Shown here: positions 26,701 through 40,400 of the stretch, one piece after another
How the letters are laid out: each line of letters begins with the position of its first letter
Position numbering within the stretch: the first letter of the stretch is position 1
Source of the DNA: Orthonyx spaldingii
Taxonomy: Eukaryota; Chordata; Aves; Passeriformes; Orthonychidae
Assembly: GCA_013397795.1 (NCBI GenBank)
Contig: VZTJ01004177.1
Coordinates: forward strand, 248,001-312,000
DNA length: 64,000 nt
Direction: 5' to 3'
Program-made: the position numbers and the translations under genes
The notes under the pieces: generated by a model
What the model was told of the DNA's origin: nothing
What the model saw: only the letters and a program-made list of their open reading frames with translations
Database searches by the model: none

Positions 26701-29700
26701 CAGTTTTCTGATAACATATGTACTTTTAAGTGTTACATCTTTGTGCTTCTCCAAGCTTGCATGTGCAAAACATTTAATTCACAGTGAAAGGGTATCCAAT
26801 AATTAACCATTACTGCAGTATCACTTCCTTCTTTCTTATTAGGGGAAGACAGATCTCTGTTTCATAAACCTACACCGTCGTTATGGTACTCCAGAATGTA
26901 CTCATTAAGAAGAATTATACAGACAATTAAAGATTGTCATTTAATTTCTCCTTTTTTTCATGGTGAGGAATGTGAATGAACTAAACATGTAAGTTAATGA
27001 CACGGTTTTGTATGGATGTTTTGTCTGGCATATTTTGCCAGACAGCTTCCCTGTTGCAAGAAACACTGAAATTAATTATCTTATTTTCCTCATTAGTTAT
27101 CACAGATGAATAATTTCTAGATATTTAACAGATCTGGCATGGATATAGCAGCTGAATTTCATACTCAGCACGACAATACTCAACAGAGATGTTGTTTGGT
27201 AGGAGGATGTTTTTGTTTGTGCATTCAGCCTTGCTTCCACTGATCTAAAATTAGATCTTCTCTGGACTTCAGTGTTGCATAAAACCTAGGCTGAAAATGG
27301 GAGGCAGTATCTCTTTGGTGTCTGGAGACTACCCTTGAGCCAGGTTTTCTGACAACATTTTGAAGCTCCCTTCCTATCACAGACTAAGGTGTCCATATCC
27401 ATCCCTCTTTGCCATTTTACTCCTAATCCTGATCTGTGCCTGACGCTTCATAGGTCTCTGACTGCATAAAGAGCATTGACACTGCAGGTCACTACCCCAG
27501 CATATTCTTCTTCCGCGTAGTTACTCAGCTGACTTGCAATCTTGCTGTTGCTTCCAATTGCAACCCTGAAGTTTGTAAACTCTTCCAGTGCACTGCAGCA
27601 TGCAAAGCAATTTCTTTCCTTCCCCCCACCAGATTTATCAGGTGCTCACACTTGTCCACTAGAACTGAAAGAACAGGTTTGCTTACAACAACAAATAGTC
27701 GGACCTGTTACATATGAGAGTAACGGCAGGATGGTTTTGTGGCCATGAGTCCAGGCATGGAGGAGACCAGACTGGCTACCAACAGGAGGCAAGTGACCGG
27801 AAAAGTGGCCAGAAAAATGATTGCTGGAGTCCAAACTGGTGGAAAGGTCTGTTGTTTGGCCATATATCAAGTATACACACTTTGTGGATCAGAAATAGAA
27901 GTGACAGTAATAAATTCCCTAAAAACATTATGCATCAAATCTGATGGCTGTTTTGTTTGGGGTTTTTTTATTTATTTTGAAGTAAATCTTCATTTCCTTA
28001 CCAGAGCAATGTTCACTTTTTGTTCTATAAGATTTCATTTTCTTTTAGGAAGTACTGTGAAGATGAATGATGGGATCCCTGGTATGTGGATTCTGTGGCT
28101 TTGTATTTTATGACTAATGACCAGATCCGTTTCTACACTGATATCATTATTTACTATTACTATTTACTCCCTAGCCATGCTATATGAAGCAGGCATCCAG
28201 AGTCAAGAAGTGCTGGTTGGGGAGGGTAATATGTGCCTTTGTCAGCCCACTCATTAAATCTACCCTTTTAAAATCGCTTATGGATAGGTTTTTCAAGGAG
28301 TGCCCAGTGCGAGGTCAGGCATAGATGGTTTTAAGCACTATATTTGCTCATTCAATGCTTTCTGCCTGGACTCAACTGTGTTGAGAAGCAGCAGAGGTGA
28401 CTCAGGTTTGGACATGGCTTGTAATTTCAGTTCACACAGCCCACAGGCACATGACTTCTTTTTCCACATTATTACTGAGTTATGCCACAGCGAATCTTAA
28501 TGACCCACAATGAAATGCTTCCCTACACCAAGCAAGGAAAACCACCATCCACAAATTCCCCATTTTCTTTCTCTTGCCCCTATTAAAATAATTAATCACG
28601 TGGGGTAAAAGCACACACAAGTTTGCTGTGAGGTCACAGTGAAATGATACATCACAAAGGCCATAAAAACACTATAAATATGAAATTACTGGTAGCATTA
28701 AAAAAAAAAAACAACTCTAGAAAATAAACCAGAGAAGAAGTGAGAACTGTCACTGACACACAGTATTAGTATTTGCCAAATGAGGGACTTCAGCAGGGAG
28801 CACAAGGGTTGTGCAGGAGGGTTTTTGGTGGTCAGGAGGCAAGCAGCAGGTGATGTTAGAGAGAGGGAAAGCCTTTGTCCTGACTCATGTTGAGAGAAGG
28901 CATGTTGCAGCCTCACCAGGGCTGGCATGGCCCCTGGCATCCTCCACCAAATGGTGGGTGTCAGTGCAAGTGATGGCTGTGTGTGTCTTGCGTCACCCAG
29001 GAGGGTCCTCAGGGACATAACCAGGAAAGCTGTTGCCTGATGCTCACATTATTTCTCAGCTTAACATCTCCATGCACTAGTAAGCCAACTTTTCTGCTAG
29101 GCTAGCAGAGAATTGCAGCACCCAGGCTTAGTGAGTATGAGTGCCCATTGTTGTTGAAGTAGGTCAGGGAAGAGCAAGCTGCCAGGTTGGACACGCTGTG
29201 CCAGTGCGGGTGAAATCTGTTCCTCTCCCAGCTCCTGCTGTTCCCAGGAAAGGCACAGAGGACACTCACAAGTGAGCTTCTGGCAGTGCTGTGCTGCTGC
29301 CAAATTATCTTCCTCCACAAGCACAGGCAAGGTCAGAAAAGGGAGTGAAGGTATTTGTCTGAAGCAGAGGTGATCACTGCCTCTGACCTGGGGCTTCTCA
29401 AAGAGGACCCTGAGACTGGGGGACTGACACTCCCCTGTGCTGTGGGGAAGGATTTGTCCACGTGTCTGCAATCAGAGCCATATTCACCTCACCGTGATGG
29501 GGCACTGGAGCCCTGCTGTCTCTGTCTGCCTGCCGAGTTCTGCCACTCCACACAGCTCTGGCATGGAGTTTCCCTGCATCAGCTCTGCAGGGGAATTGGA
29601 CTGGACAGTCTGCAAAACAAAAAAATACATGGTACGCCACTGCAGTGAGAATGTATTCAAATGCCCACACTCAGACGAGAAAATATTTTGTTTGCTGATG

Positions 29701-32700
29701 GAAATACCATTTTCTTCTGTAAGCTAGGCTTGTCTCACATGATTCAGAGGTTAAGATGGGAATAATCCAGGGGACTGGTATAACCTAATACTACCAGAGA
29801 CAGAGACAGAATTTCACGCATGGAAAAGAAAATTGATTCTATCTAAATATATTTTTCCTTATAAACCTGGTTCTTCTCTAGTGGGCCTTGAGGAAAGCAG
29901 GAATAATACTAGAGCAAATCTCTCTATTGCAGGTGCTGACTTGAGGTGCTAGGTCAGAAATATTTACTAAGATAGCCTTTAATGCATGAAAGTGCACAGC
30001 AACTTAAAAATATACAGTAAGTAATAGGACAATATTTGCAATCATTCCTTTATTATATCATGTTTCATCATTTGCTCTGAGTTTTGCAGTTTTGATCATG
30101 TCTGCTTTCTAATTTTCTTCCTCTAGTCAGTGAAGAAAAAAGGATGATATGCTAACAAGAATAAAATTAAGATTCTGTGGCTATGTAAATAGCTGGAAAT
30201 TAGCATGGACTAAGTTACAAATAAATACAAATATGCATGATTTACAGGAAGGAGAAAATGTGCTCAGAATATAAAATACAGCAAATTTTCTGATCATAGT
30301 ATAACCCTGGAGTGTTATACCCCTGGAGTGTGGAACTCTAACAGCAATAGGCAACAAAGTTCACTCTGTGTGAAATAAGTTTTAATTGAAGAAATACAGA
30401 AGTGGAGGAGAAACTACTGATGAAATGATAGTGCATCCCCAAAGGAACTTCTACTGGGGATAAACTAAAAGGAGTTAACTGTTTGGATAGAATCCAAATA
30501 AACTTTATGTTTCATATTACTTGTTTCTTTTTGCACCGGGGAAAAAAAAAAAGCCAACCAGAGTTTTTACCTTATTAATGGAAATCAATTAGAAACAGCC
30601 CAAAAATCAAATAGAAGCCAAGTGAAATGCAAAGCTGACTATAAGCTCTGAAGGAAATGTTCTTTGTCTTAACTAGGCTATTAGAAAACAAAATATAGAA
30701 GCAGTAAGAGCTTCAAAGAAATGCAGTGGACCAGGTCCAAATCCCAGCAACACATTGGGCTGGAAAAGATTCACTGGACCGTCTAATTTATTTAACACTT
30801 TCAATTCCTAAAAGTGCACCAGTTATAAAAAGTACAGCATATATTAAAAACCACATTGCATTTCTTTGAAATTAATGAATGGGGGCTAAATTTGAGCTCC
30901 TATTTTCCATTTAAAAACCACTTAGTATAAGCAGAAGCTAAATAGTTTGGGTTACTCAAAGCAGGGGAATGCAAACAAAAGAAATCCTGAGCACTGAAAG
31001 ATTAAGAATGGCTATTGAAAGAAGAAAAGTTACTCATACAATTTTATGTTTAATTCTGCTAGATATTTCTCTGTTTCTTGTAAATGCAAGTTTTGTCCTA
31101 GTTTTAAGGGTAGGATGCTGAAGTTAAGATACAGTCCCTGTGCAAGGCAGAGCTATAGTCACTCTGTGTCCCACAGTGTCAGAGCCAGCTTCATTAAGCC
31201 AGTTACCAGTGTGAATCCTGAGATGTGGGTGTGAAAAGAAAGGAAGAAATGCGTCAGCTTTCCTGCCAAGGTGTCTAAAGGCAATAGAGAAGTTTTCTCT
31301 CCCTGTTCCTCAGTGACTTTTCCTGCTTCCCTCCTGTTGCATCCTCTGCACCTGCAGGAAAGTGGCTTCTGGTATCTCAAGGCTCAAAGCTGTATCCCCT
31401 TAAGAAGGAAATCAAGAGCTAATTATCAATCAGTGTAAACTGGCTTGGGTGCACTGGCTTCACTGGAGTTACACAAACTAAACCAACACACTGCAGAGAA
31501 TACAGAGCATTTCAAATCCTTTAAAAACATTTTGAAAAGACAGAAAACTTGCAGACACATGTGGTATATGCGAAGAAGGTGCAGTCTGAGGATGAAGTCA
31601 ATGGGAAAGAAGCCCACAGAGCAGTGGGGTCAGGAAACACACCTCGTGCATGCACACAGGGATGTATCCACACATCCACACACGTCTGTTTTCTGTGTTA
31701 CTGACAGCACCACGTCTGCCTTGAGCTCAGGCAGGGACATGAGCTCAAGTGACCTTAATTCCCCACAAGGGGAGAAAACTTTTTACCATGACCCACAAAT
31801 CAGCCAGAACCTGCTCACTGGGCTTTACCCAGCAACCTTGGAAACTGCGACTGGCTCTCAGGGTCCCTCTGATGGCCAGCAGGACAGAGGAAAGGGGAAA
31901 CTTGCTCTGTCTGCAGATAAACAGGAGACTTTCCTATCTATTGCTGCCAAGGCAGCACTTTTCATCAACATCCAATCAGCGTCAGAAATTCCTTAAAAGA
32001 AAAAAAGAAGCTCTTTGGAGTAGAGTCCTTTTGTGTATCATCCCAGAGCACAAAGGGGCCTCTTAGGTACTGGCTCAGCATCACAAAATGTAATAATGAA
32101 AATAATTTATAGCATTATTTTTGTAAGTAGGGATTTTCCCTGTCTTTCTCTCTGGAACTTGCCAATCTAGAGGTGAAGACAATGATTTCTTCGTTAATGC
32201 TGGAAAAGCTGAAAAAGAGAAAAGATTTTTGTTGTCGTTATTATTGGAGGAGATACCAAAGAAATGAAAAAGAATGTTTATATTCCCATAGGCCTTTGTG
32301 TAGCTGTGAGCATCTCAAAGGTGAGACAAGAGCTTAGAGAATACACAGAGATGCAAAATCCAGGCTCAGCTTTAGTCTCTCTGCTGTGCAGAGACAAAGC
32401 ACCAGTCAAAATATCTGTGTCAGCGAGTGTTTGCATGTACAGGTGAAAGCAAGAGAGATAAAAAGATGCAGGGAAATAGAAAATGAGAGAGGAAGAAAAT
32501 GGAGGACTGCTAGGGAGGGACTAGAAAAGGGAAAAAGAGACATATTTAGTCACAATAAATTTGTTATAACTGGTGCAATTAGTTCACATATAGGACTTTT
32601 GTTGAAAAATTATATTGAAACAAATGTTTAGAAAAGAGGAATTTCAGTATTTACCTTCTTTTTAATGAAGCCTAAACTCAATTCTATCTCGGAATTTGTG

Positions 32701-34419
32701 TTTTACCCTTTTCACATATTAGAGTAGAAAACATGAAAAAATCTAACAGATAATAAAATGAAGAAAAGAAGTGGTGACATAAATGAAGGAGGGAAATTGC
32801 AAATCTGAAAATTTTGATAATTATTGTTTCTGACAAAATGTATATATCATTGAGCAAAAAAAGTGTTCCTGTTAAAAACTAACATTACTCTCAATTATTC
32901 TGCACAGTACCAGCCTCATTTTTCAATGACATCTTGTTATTATTATATATTACATTCATTACAGGAGAGCCCAGAGGTTCTCAAGCTTCTGTCATGCTGA
33001 GTAAGTACAATATTTAGGAAAGATTATCCTCATCTTAAAGAACTGACAAGTTAACTAGGGACAGGATGCAGCAAGCAGACAAAGAACATATGAGAAGATG
33101 GAGAGGAGGAATAAGGAAAGGGACCATGGTGAGAACATGAGTAGCACAGCTGGAGGGATTTAGCACATATTTCACAAGCACCTTTTCCTTTGACTTGTAT
33201 ACAAACAGGCCATGGGAACTGGTGTGTCCCCCAGAAGTCACTTTCCCCATGATCAGTGAGTACAGTGGGACTGAAAAAGGAGCTGAGGGTGGCTGGCTCC
33301 CCATTGATACAAGAAGTGTGGTGGAGCCCCACCAAATAGCACACAAGTCACTGCCAGGAAACAGGACAACTCTAAAGCAATCACACACTGGAGAAATGGA
33401 TTAAGCAGAAATACAGCATAATTTCTCCTTACACATGAGTACCTTTCCAAAACATCCCATGAACTGGGAAATGCAGCAACTTGTAGGCAGAAGAGCGACA
33501 CATCTAAGGCCCCAAGAAGTTTGGGGTTGCCCTCCATTAGCCACAGTCCCTGCCCACTCATGCCTGTCACTTACATTAGAAGCACAGTTGTCAGGGACAG
33601 AAGGGCTTTCGAGTCTGTCAGCACAGTTGTGCCAAGCTCTCGGCTGGTCTATGGTAGGTGGTTCAGTGGCCCCAACACTGAGACTTTAACTCCCTATGTA
33701 ACTTTTCATGGTGTGAGGAACAGAGACTCAATTTCCCCATCTACACTAGGCCTTTTTTTAATCCAAAACTTCACAAACCAAGACCCTCCTTCCATGTCCA
33801 TATTTGTTGTATTGACCTCAGAAGTGTCATCTATTAAGTATGAAGCTGCCACTCATTTCTCCCTGAGGATGGGGTGATGCTGTATTGTTTATAGAAATCC
33901 ATGCGTGCTCCTCACTTCAAGTGCCGTGAAAGGCTAAGGACTCTTCTTTCCTCAGCCTTGGACAGCAGTGCACCTGTACCAGCAAAGCACTACCATGCCC
34001 AGTGCATGTCAGGGAGCATCTTCTCATGCACTGAGACAAAAGAAGTGGGAGGTCTTATCACCATTTACCAGCACTGAACCTTTGCTATGGCCCCATGGCT
34101 AAAGGACGACCACTGCTGGCTACTTTGGAAGCAATGCTTTGTCTGCTAACTAGAAAGAACTACAGCTGCATCCAGCAACAGCACTGATATACTCTGCTCA
34201 GAGACAGCTCTTTTACAGATGGGAAATTCTATCATTTACTTCTCTGGGCTATTTGCAGGAAAATATCTGGTATGGAACTTCCCACTATGAGTAAAAGGTC
34301 TAGAAAATGTCTCCCCAGCCTCTGTTATTTGTATTAAAGTATGCTGACACATGCTCTTGTGACTTTCCCAAGACTTGAGAAAGACAAAATTAAATAAAAA
34401 AAGTATAGCAATTTAACCC
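23787..34419. other. Non-coding DNA, no gene recognised
   Basis: Both strands hold only chance frames. The longest is 183 codons at 31445-31996 plus, without any domain, and is not accepted as a gene. AT-rich stretches occur at 26.6-27.2, 30.0-30.3 and 32.6-32.95 kb, and a purine-rich stretch at 32.44-32.55 kb. A 9-bp palindrome at 27022-27044 and an exon-like 33-base segment at 28049-28081 are listed as findings. Confidence 0.5.
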
Positions 34420-34445
34420 TTTTTTTTTTTTTTTTTTTTTTTTTT
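34420..34445 (+). repeat. Poly-T run (26 T)
   Basis: Twenty-six uninterrupted T make the longest homopolymer in the window. On the minus strand this could be the A tail of a retrocopy, but no polyadenylation signal, gene-like sequence or flanking duplication supports that. It is also a likely site of assembly length error. Confidence 0.95.
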
Positions 34446-37400
34446 GCAGTGACTCAGAGTATGTGTGAAAGAAAACGTTTTATGGCATTTGTCTGAGATT
34501 TCCCATGGTTGGTAAAACTCCCCCAGAAACAACTGCCTAGAGTATCACTGTGCAGAAATTTTAACATTAGCAGATTTATGTCTTTTCTATTACCTGCAGC
34601 AATAAACTGCCTTAAAAAATCCTCTTGTTCCCAAACTACAAATTGAATTTCAATAAATGTATGTAATATAGCCACAGGAAAGCACAAGGCAGAGTTGTGT
34701 GCAGTCTTAAAATTTTACATGCAGTTCTCATTGCCTCAGAAGTTTGATCAGATATTGTCCAATCTTAATGTATCTGTACTCCCTGGGCTAGAAAAGCAAA
34801 ATACACCTGAGTCACAACTTTCTGCTTTAGTCAAATTAAAGACATTAAAAAATGGAGTGACAAGCAGAAGCAGTACAGTGGGCTTGTGACCTTCAAATTC
34901 CCTGTCTGGTTAGTAATAGGAGAACCTTGGCCTAAACTCAAAATTATTCAGGGTTGTCATAAATTGGAAGAAGGATCTTTGGGATACATTGACATAGCTG
35001 GCATATTTCTAATTTCTTCACCCTTACTCATGAGATTATACAACCTTATCACATGACAACCCCTGTCTCCTATATTAGGTGAATTTGCTGCTACAAGAGA
35101 AGATGATTCAGTGGCTTTCTGCTCCCTTTACACTTGCAGTCTAGTATAAAGCAACCCAAAGGAACTGGGCTTTTAATGCCCAGAGCCCGAGTGCTATTAA
35201 ATTAGCTACATTGCAGCTCTGCCCATTAAACTCCCAACCTGACCTGTAGCAATTCCTCACCTTTGAAATGTTACTATCATTCTCATCATTATCTGTATCC
35301 TGGTAGAGGCTGAATAGCCATACAGCTTTAGCATTTTTTTAATAGACATCAATCTTTAGTGTGTAACAGAGAGTCCTGTCCAAATTGCTTCAAAGGGTCA
35401 ATGAAGGTCCACTCCCAAGCACAGTCCTACTGATACCTGTGAGTCTGTGGTGGTGAAGTAAGAGAAGGATATGTGTGTGCATCATCAATACTTCAGAGGT
35501 GTGGGCTGAGCACTGTCTCACTTCTCCTTTCTCTCTTCCTCCTATACTGACATGTCACTACAGAGCATATCCTCAGTAAAGTTTTGGCAAGAGGCTCCCA
35601 ACCTGTGGTCTCTACTGAGGGGTTATCAGTTTGTGTGTGAAATTGATGTTCCACAGTAAAATGTTTAAACTTATGAACTCCCTCTGGCTTCATGGGTGGT
35701 CTGGGAAAAAGTAGGTTGAAGCTGTGTGAGCTGTTTGAGACCCAGTGATTTAGGCAACAAACTCCCACTGACATCAGAACAGGCTGTGGTTAGGAGCTAA
35801 GCACAAGTACAGCCATGCACAAAGGCCATGCAAATGCACACAACTTTTATTTTGTCAAGACTCATCATTATCCTGCTACCAAAATGGTGATCACAGTCCT
35901 GCCATGCATCATGCAAACAATACACAAGCAATGTCAGCAGACAATGCAGCTTTCCACACTTCTGTGTATTTCCAGTCACAGCTTTTCTGAGGATTTCGCT
36001 GTGCCAGAGGTGGCACTGAAATCCACAGGACAAGCAAACGAACCACTTCTCATACTGAATACAATGGTAAACCATAGTATCTGTGATCTCACTTCCAAAA
36101 GCGAGCATGCAAACAGTCATCTGTGTTTGTGGACAAGGCTCCTTCACTTGTAGCATCACATTCATCTTGGAAATAATAAGTTGGCAATGACTGGCAGCAG
36201 AAGGTGCTTATGGCATCACTGGACAGCATTTCAACAGCTCCTGGGGAGCAGGATAGGAATGACACCACTGTCAGCATTGGTTGGAAGAGAATGAAGGTAA
36301 CATTTGGCACTTCAGGACTAGCTTTTTACTGGTGGACATGAAATAATCAATGTTGACCTGTAGTATGGCAATAGTACAGCATTCCCCTTTCAGAACATGT
36401 GGTCTTGTGTATCAGACTCCATAAGTGCAGGTAAATCCTGACTTCTAATGGCTACTATTACACATAGCACTTTCAAAATGATTTGTTGACAATAAACCAG
36501 TAAGTTCCCCACTGGATTTTCAAAGGATTTAATGACATTTTTCCTCCTTGATTCACGCATATATCTGGTATTTCCTTCGCCAAAGAAAGATAAATTTGGC
36601 TCAGTTTTGACCAACCTACTTGAGTTGTGCAAGTAGTAGGAGCTCATACATTAAACCCCAAATCTCACAGGTTCTCCCCCACTGGCTGAATCTTCATGAC
36701 ACATGGCTTTAAATTTCTCATAAGCACAAGGTGAGGATATGGAGTAGATGCCACTACTGAAGGTAAGACCATAACTCAAGAGCTTCTAGGTGGCAGAATG
36801 TCTTTATAACATAACTGAGAACATAAGAGGCTGACCTCAGAAAGTGAAATAAATGATTTTGCTGCCACATTTTCACTTTAAAAAGTCAGTAATGATTAGA
36901 AACATAAATGGAGATTCACCTTGGAGCAATATGTAATTTAATACAACAAACACATTTTGAGTAGAAAACATAAAGCTGAAAATTACTCTGGGTGGAGAGA
37001 AAATTACAATAAATTATGCAAATCTATAGGCAGAGAGACTAATACTAAATATCATGGAAAATCACAGTATCATGTGTCAACACAGCTCCAACAACATGCA
37101 GTATAGTGATGTGTTGGGACAACATGTAGGCAGAAGGAAGTTCTGACAGGCCAGGTTTGGTCAGAGTATTTCCTGTTTAGCAGAGGAGGTGGCCAAAGCA
37201 GATCATATGGGATGATCATACTAAATAAAACCCAACAGCACTGACATGATGTAAGCACTGTAAAGGTCACATTCCTCAAATGAAGCACTCTGTGGTGGCC
37301 ATTGTGCTGCTCTGAAACCTGAATGCCACAAAAAGGCACCTCAAAAGGTACAAACTGCAGTTTACTGCCCTTTTCTGCTTGCAGCTGGCCCTACTGCCCG

Positions 37401-40400
37401 CACGGCAGAAAGAAGAGCAAGTAACACTATTTGGAAGCTTTCCAGCTAGGGCTAAATTTTAGTGCAGTGCAATTTAAAACACAGTAATCTAGGGCTGTAA
37501 GTGACAGTTTGGTCTGATTTTTAAGAGGAGCAAATTAAGATTTGCAAACCCTTGGTTGTGTTCAGGTAGTTTCTGCAAGCAGTTATGTGTTCAGGAAGAC
37601 AAACAATATCCCAACCAAGTCAGGGCAGGCTGGTAGTAAACTAAACTACACTTTGATTATTGGTGATGATGAAAATGCAACTTAGTTCAGCTTTAGTGAG
37701 GAGATGGAATCTTTAATACATTCTTACAGTCTTTTGCAATTATTGTTGCCTCTGCCAGAGTCAGGCAATTAAATCTGCAGCTCAGTCTTTGCTTTATTAA
37801 GTTCTGTCACATTTTCTAGAAGTTCTGGGGAAAGCAGCCTGCAAAGAGCAATTCGACACTTCTGCCAGTCAATCCTGCATAGAACTACTCTGCTCTGCAT
37901 CCTCCAGATTCTATAAAATTAAAAGCATTTATGCCATCCTTGATTTGATGCCTGCAAATAGATTATATGCCTGGATCAAGCACATTTCTGAGTTGCAACC
38001 ATGTATTATACAAAATGATGATATTAAAGAAGAACAGATAGATATAAGTCTTGTCAGCTGCATTGTTTAGTTATCCTGCAGTAATTGTGGATTCACAGTG
38101 GAGATTTACACTTAGCTTCCCTTGTATTATTTGTGGCAGCTTTCACTATCTGTCAACAGAAGTTTCATGACTGTTGTGGGGAGAAAAAAAACCGTGTAGC
38201 CTGGCATGGCAATGCATCAGATATCTACTAGTAGCAATCAACAGCAGTTGTGCAATAAGTAATGACTAATCAGCTTGGCTGTGTTGTGCATTCGTTAATA
38301 TGTTGCCACAGCCCCCACTTTCTGAGAGGGACTGTAAACTATCTATTTAGGATCATACTCAAGGAGGTTCTGGTGTGCACCTTTTGTACTTGTTATTGTT
38401 CATGTCATTAGATGAGATTCATTTGATGCCATTACTTGTGCTCGTTAAAATCTTTGTGACTAGAATATGGTACTGTATCAGGATTTTAATGCCTCATATA
38501 TTCTCTGAAAGATTATGGCAATAAATGCTACTGCTTTGACCTTCTCTGGGTTTTATCATTTGATTCACTGATCATCTCCATTAGTTCATCTCCATTTGTG
38601 CCTATATAGAGAATGAAGAGTGAGAGAAGAACTATAGTTACCAACAGACAAAAATATTTACAAAATTTAATGTCCTCTATTTGTAAGCAAATCAACAGTT
38701 TATAGCCTTTCATCATCTGCATTAAGCATTAATATCCTGCCTTGTCCTTGAGACAGGGATTGCTGTGAGGAGGCAGAATGGCAATGTGTGGATTCTTTAG
38801 TGTTACAGGAACACTACAAAGCAGCCTGGTAACTATACATACCTGTGACAATACTTGCAGTGAGGAATGGGAAAAAGGGCTTCTCGTTCAGCGCTCTTTA
38901 CAAGAGTGACCTTAAAAGAATTTCTAGGATTTTATTTTGGGTGATTGTGAAGGTGCAGCAGTGACCAATTTGCCCCATCACTGCCAAGATTTCCTCAAGC
39001 TTTCTTTATAGCTGGCCCCCTATTACTGTATGTAGTCAGTAGGATACAAAAGGGCCTCAGAACAGGGATATCCAGGTGAAGATGTGTTAGACATACTGTC
39101 AAACCTCAGCCACCAAACTCAGAAGCTTATTTTAAAAGCCTGGATTGGACTCATCTCTCCCCAGCTCCCTGGATAGAAAGACAGAACATTTTAGGACTCA
39201 TTTGGCCCATTTTAGGCATCAACCTCAGATTTCCGTATAGGCAGTGAACTGAAATAGCTCATTCAGAAGATGATCTATAGCACCTGAATAAGACAAATAC
39301 TCTGGATTGCTGGCTGGAAGAAGCTTTCTCTTTCTCCTTTGCCTGTTGAGGGAGAGCAACCCTTTCATATATACTCCTACACTGGGGGCTTACAGCATGA
39401 TTACCTCCCCTACTCAAAACACTTGACCTGGATGCTCCTGGGTGGTGAAAATGGAGTGTTGTCTGGTGCACACTCCCTGCAACAGCAACTTGTGATTTGA
39501 GGGAGTGTTTCTTTCACAGTCTCACTGACTTGAGGGAGTTCGCCTGATTTATAGCACAGATTGGGGTGTGGTGTTTGAAAGCAATTGCTTGAGCTTGTCT
39601 GTAAAGAACAAGAAGATTTCAGTGTGAAGTGTGACAGAATCATTTATTTTTTATTTATTTTGTTTTACAAACAGCAGCAGACATATTATGAAATGAGGTC
39701 CCATTTGCTCCTGCACTCTGCTGTGCCTTAGTACAGGGGAAAGCCTATACATGGGGGTTCATTACTCCATGACTCTCCTATGAATTCCAGCACTAGATAT
39801 ACAAAGCTGCCATGAAAGACTGATTTTTTTTTTCTACTTGTCATAAGAATTTACTCATCTAGCTTTGGGCAGGGATTTTTACAGGTCACCAGTACATCAA
39901 AAATACATCAGCAGTAAAACATGGCCCAATTTAGCCTCATACCCAAGCCAGAGCTCTTTTGGGAAGAGACAAAGCAGGTACCTGCCCAAAGCACCATCCT
40001 GCTGAACGGAGGTAAAACACTTGTGACAGCTGCTGGCTTTGTGATTGATGGAGTGTGGGAGAGCTGGAATGGCTGCTGCTCTTCCTTCAGGGTCACTGTG
40101 GAAAGGTATGGCTGGTGGCTACTACTCTCAGGTGAAGCAATGGAGTGGTGGTCATCACCCCATCCTCTCAGTTTCCTGGCTGCAGGAGCAGAAATTTCAA
40201 CTTCTCTGCACACTCCCCTGCCCTACTCCCCTTCTTGCCTTCTTCTTGAGGTGTGCCCCAACCAACCTCCAGCCCCTGAGCTGTGGGGTGAGAATGCTCA
40301 CTTCTGGGAAACATTTGTAAGCTCTGGCCACAACTTTAGAAAAAGTATTCCGCTTTAGAAAAAACATTCAGGGATGGTCTATTAATGGCATTTAGCAGTC

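Noticed and set aside
34420..34700. Poly-T run as the A tail of a minus-strand processed pseudogene
   Set aside because: No AATAAA, no gene-like sequence upstream on the minus strand and no flanking duplication were found.
35797..36165. Two long overlapping frames on opposite strands (112 and 122 codons)
   Set aside because: Mirror-image frames of similar length on both strands are the usual sign of chance openness, and neither has a domain.
39921..40358. 145-codon plus-strand frame
   Set aside because: No domain, no conserved-looking motif, and overlapped by comparable frames on the other strand.
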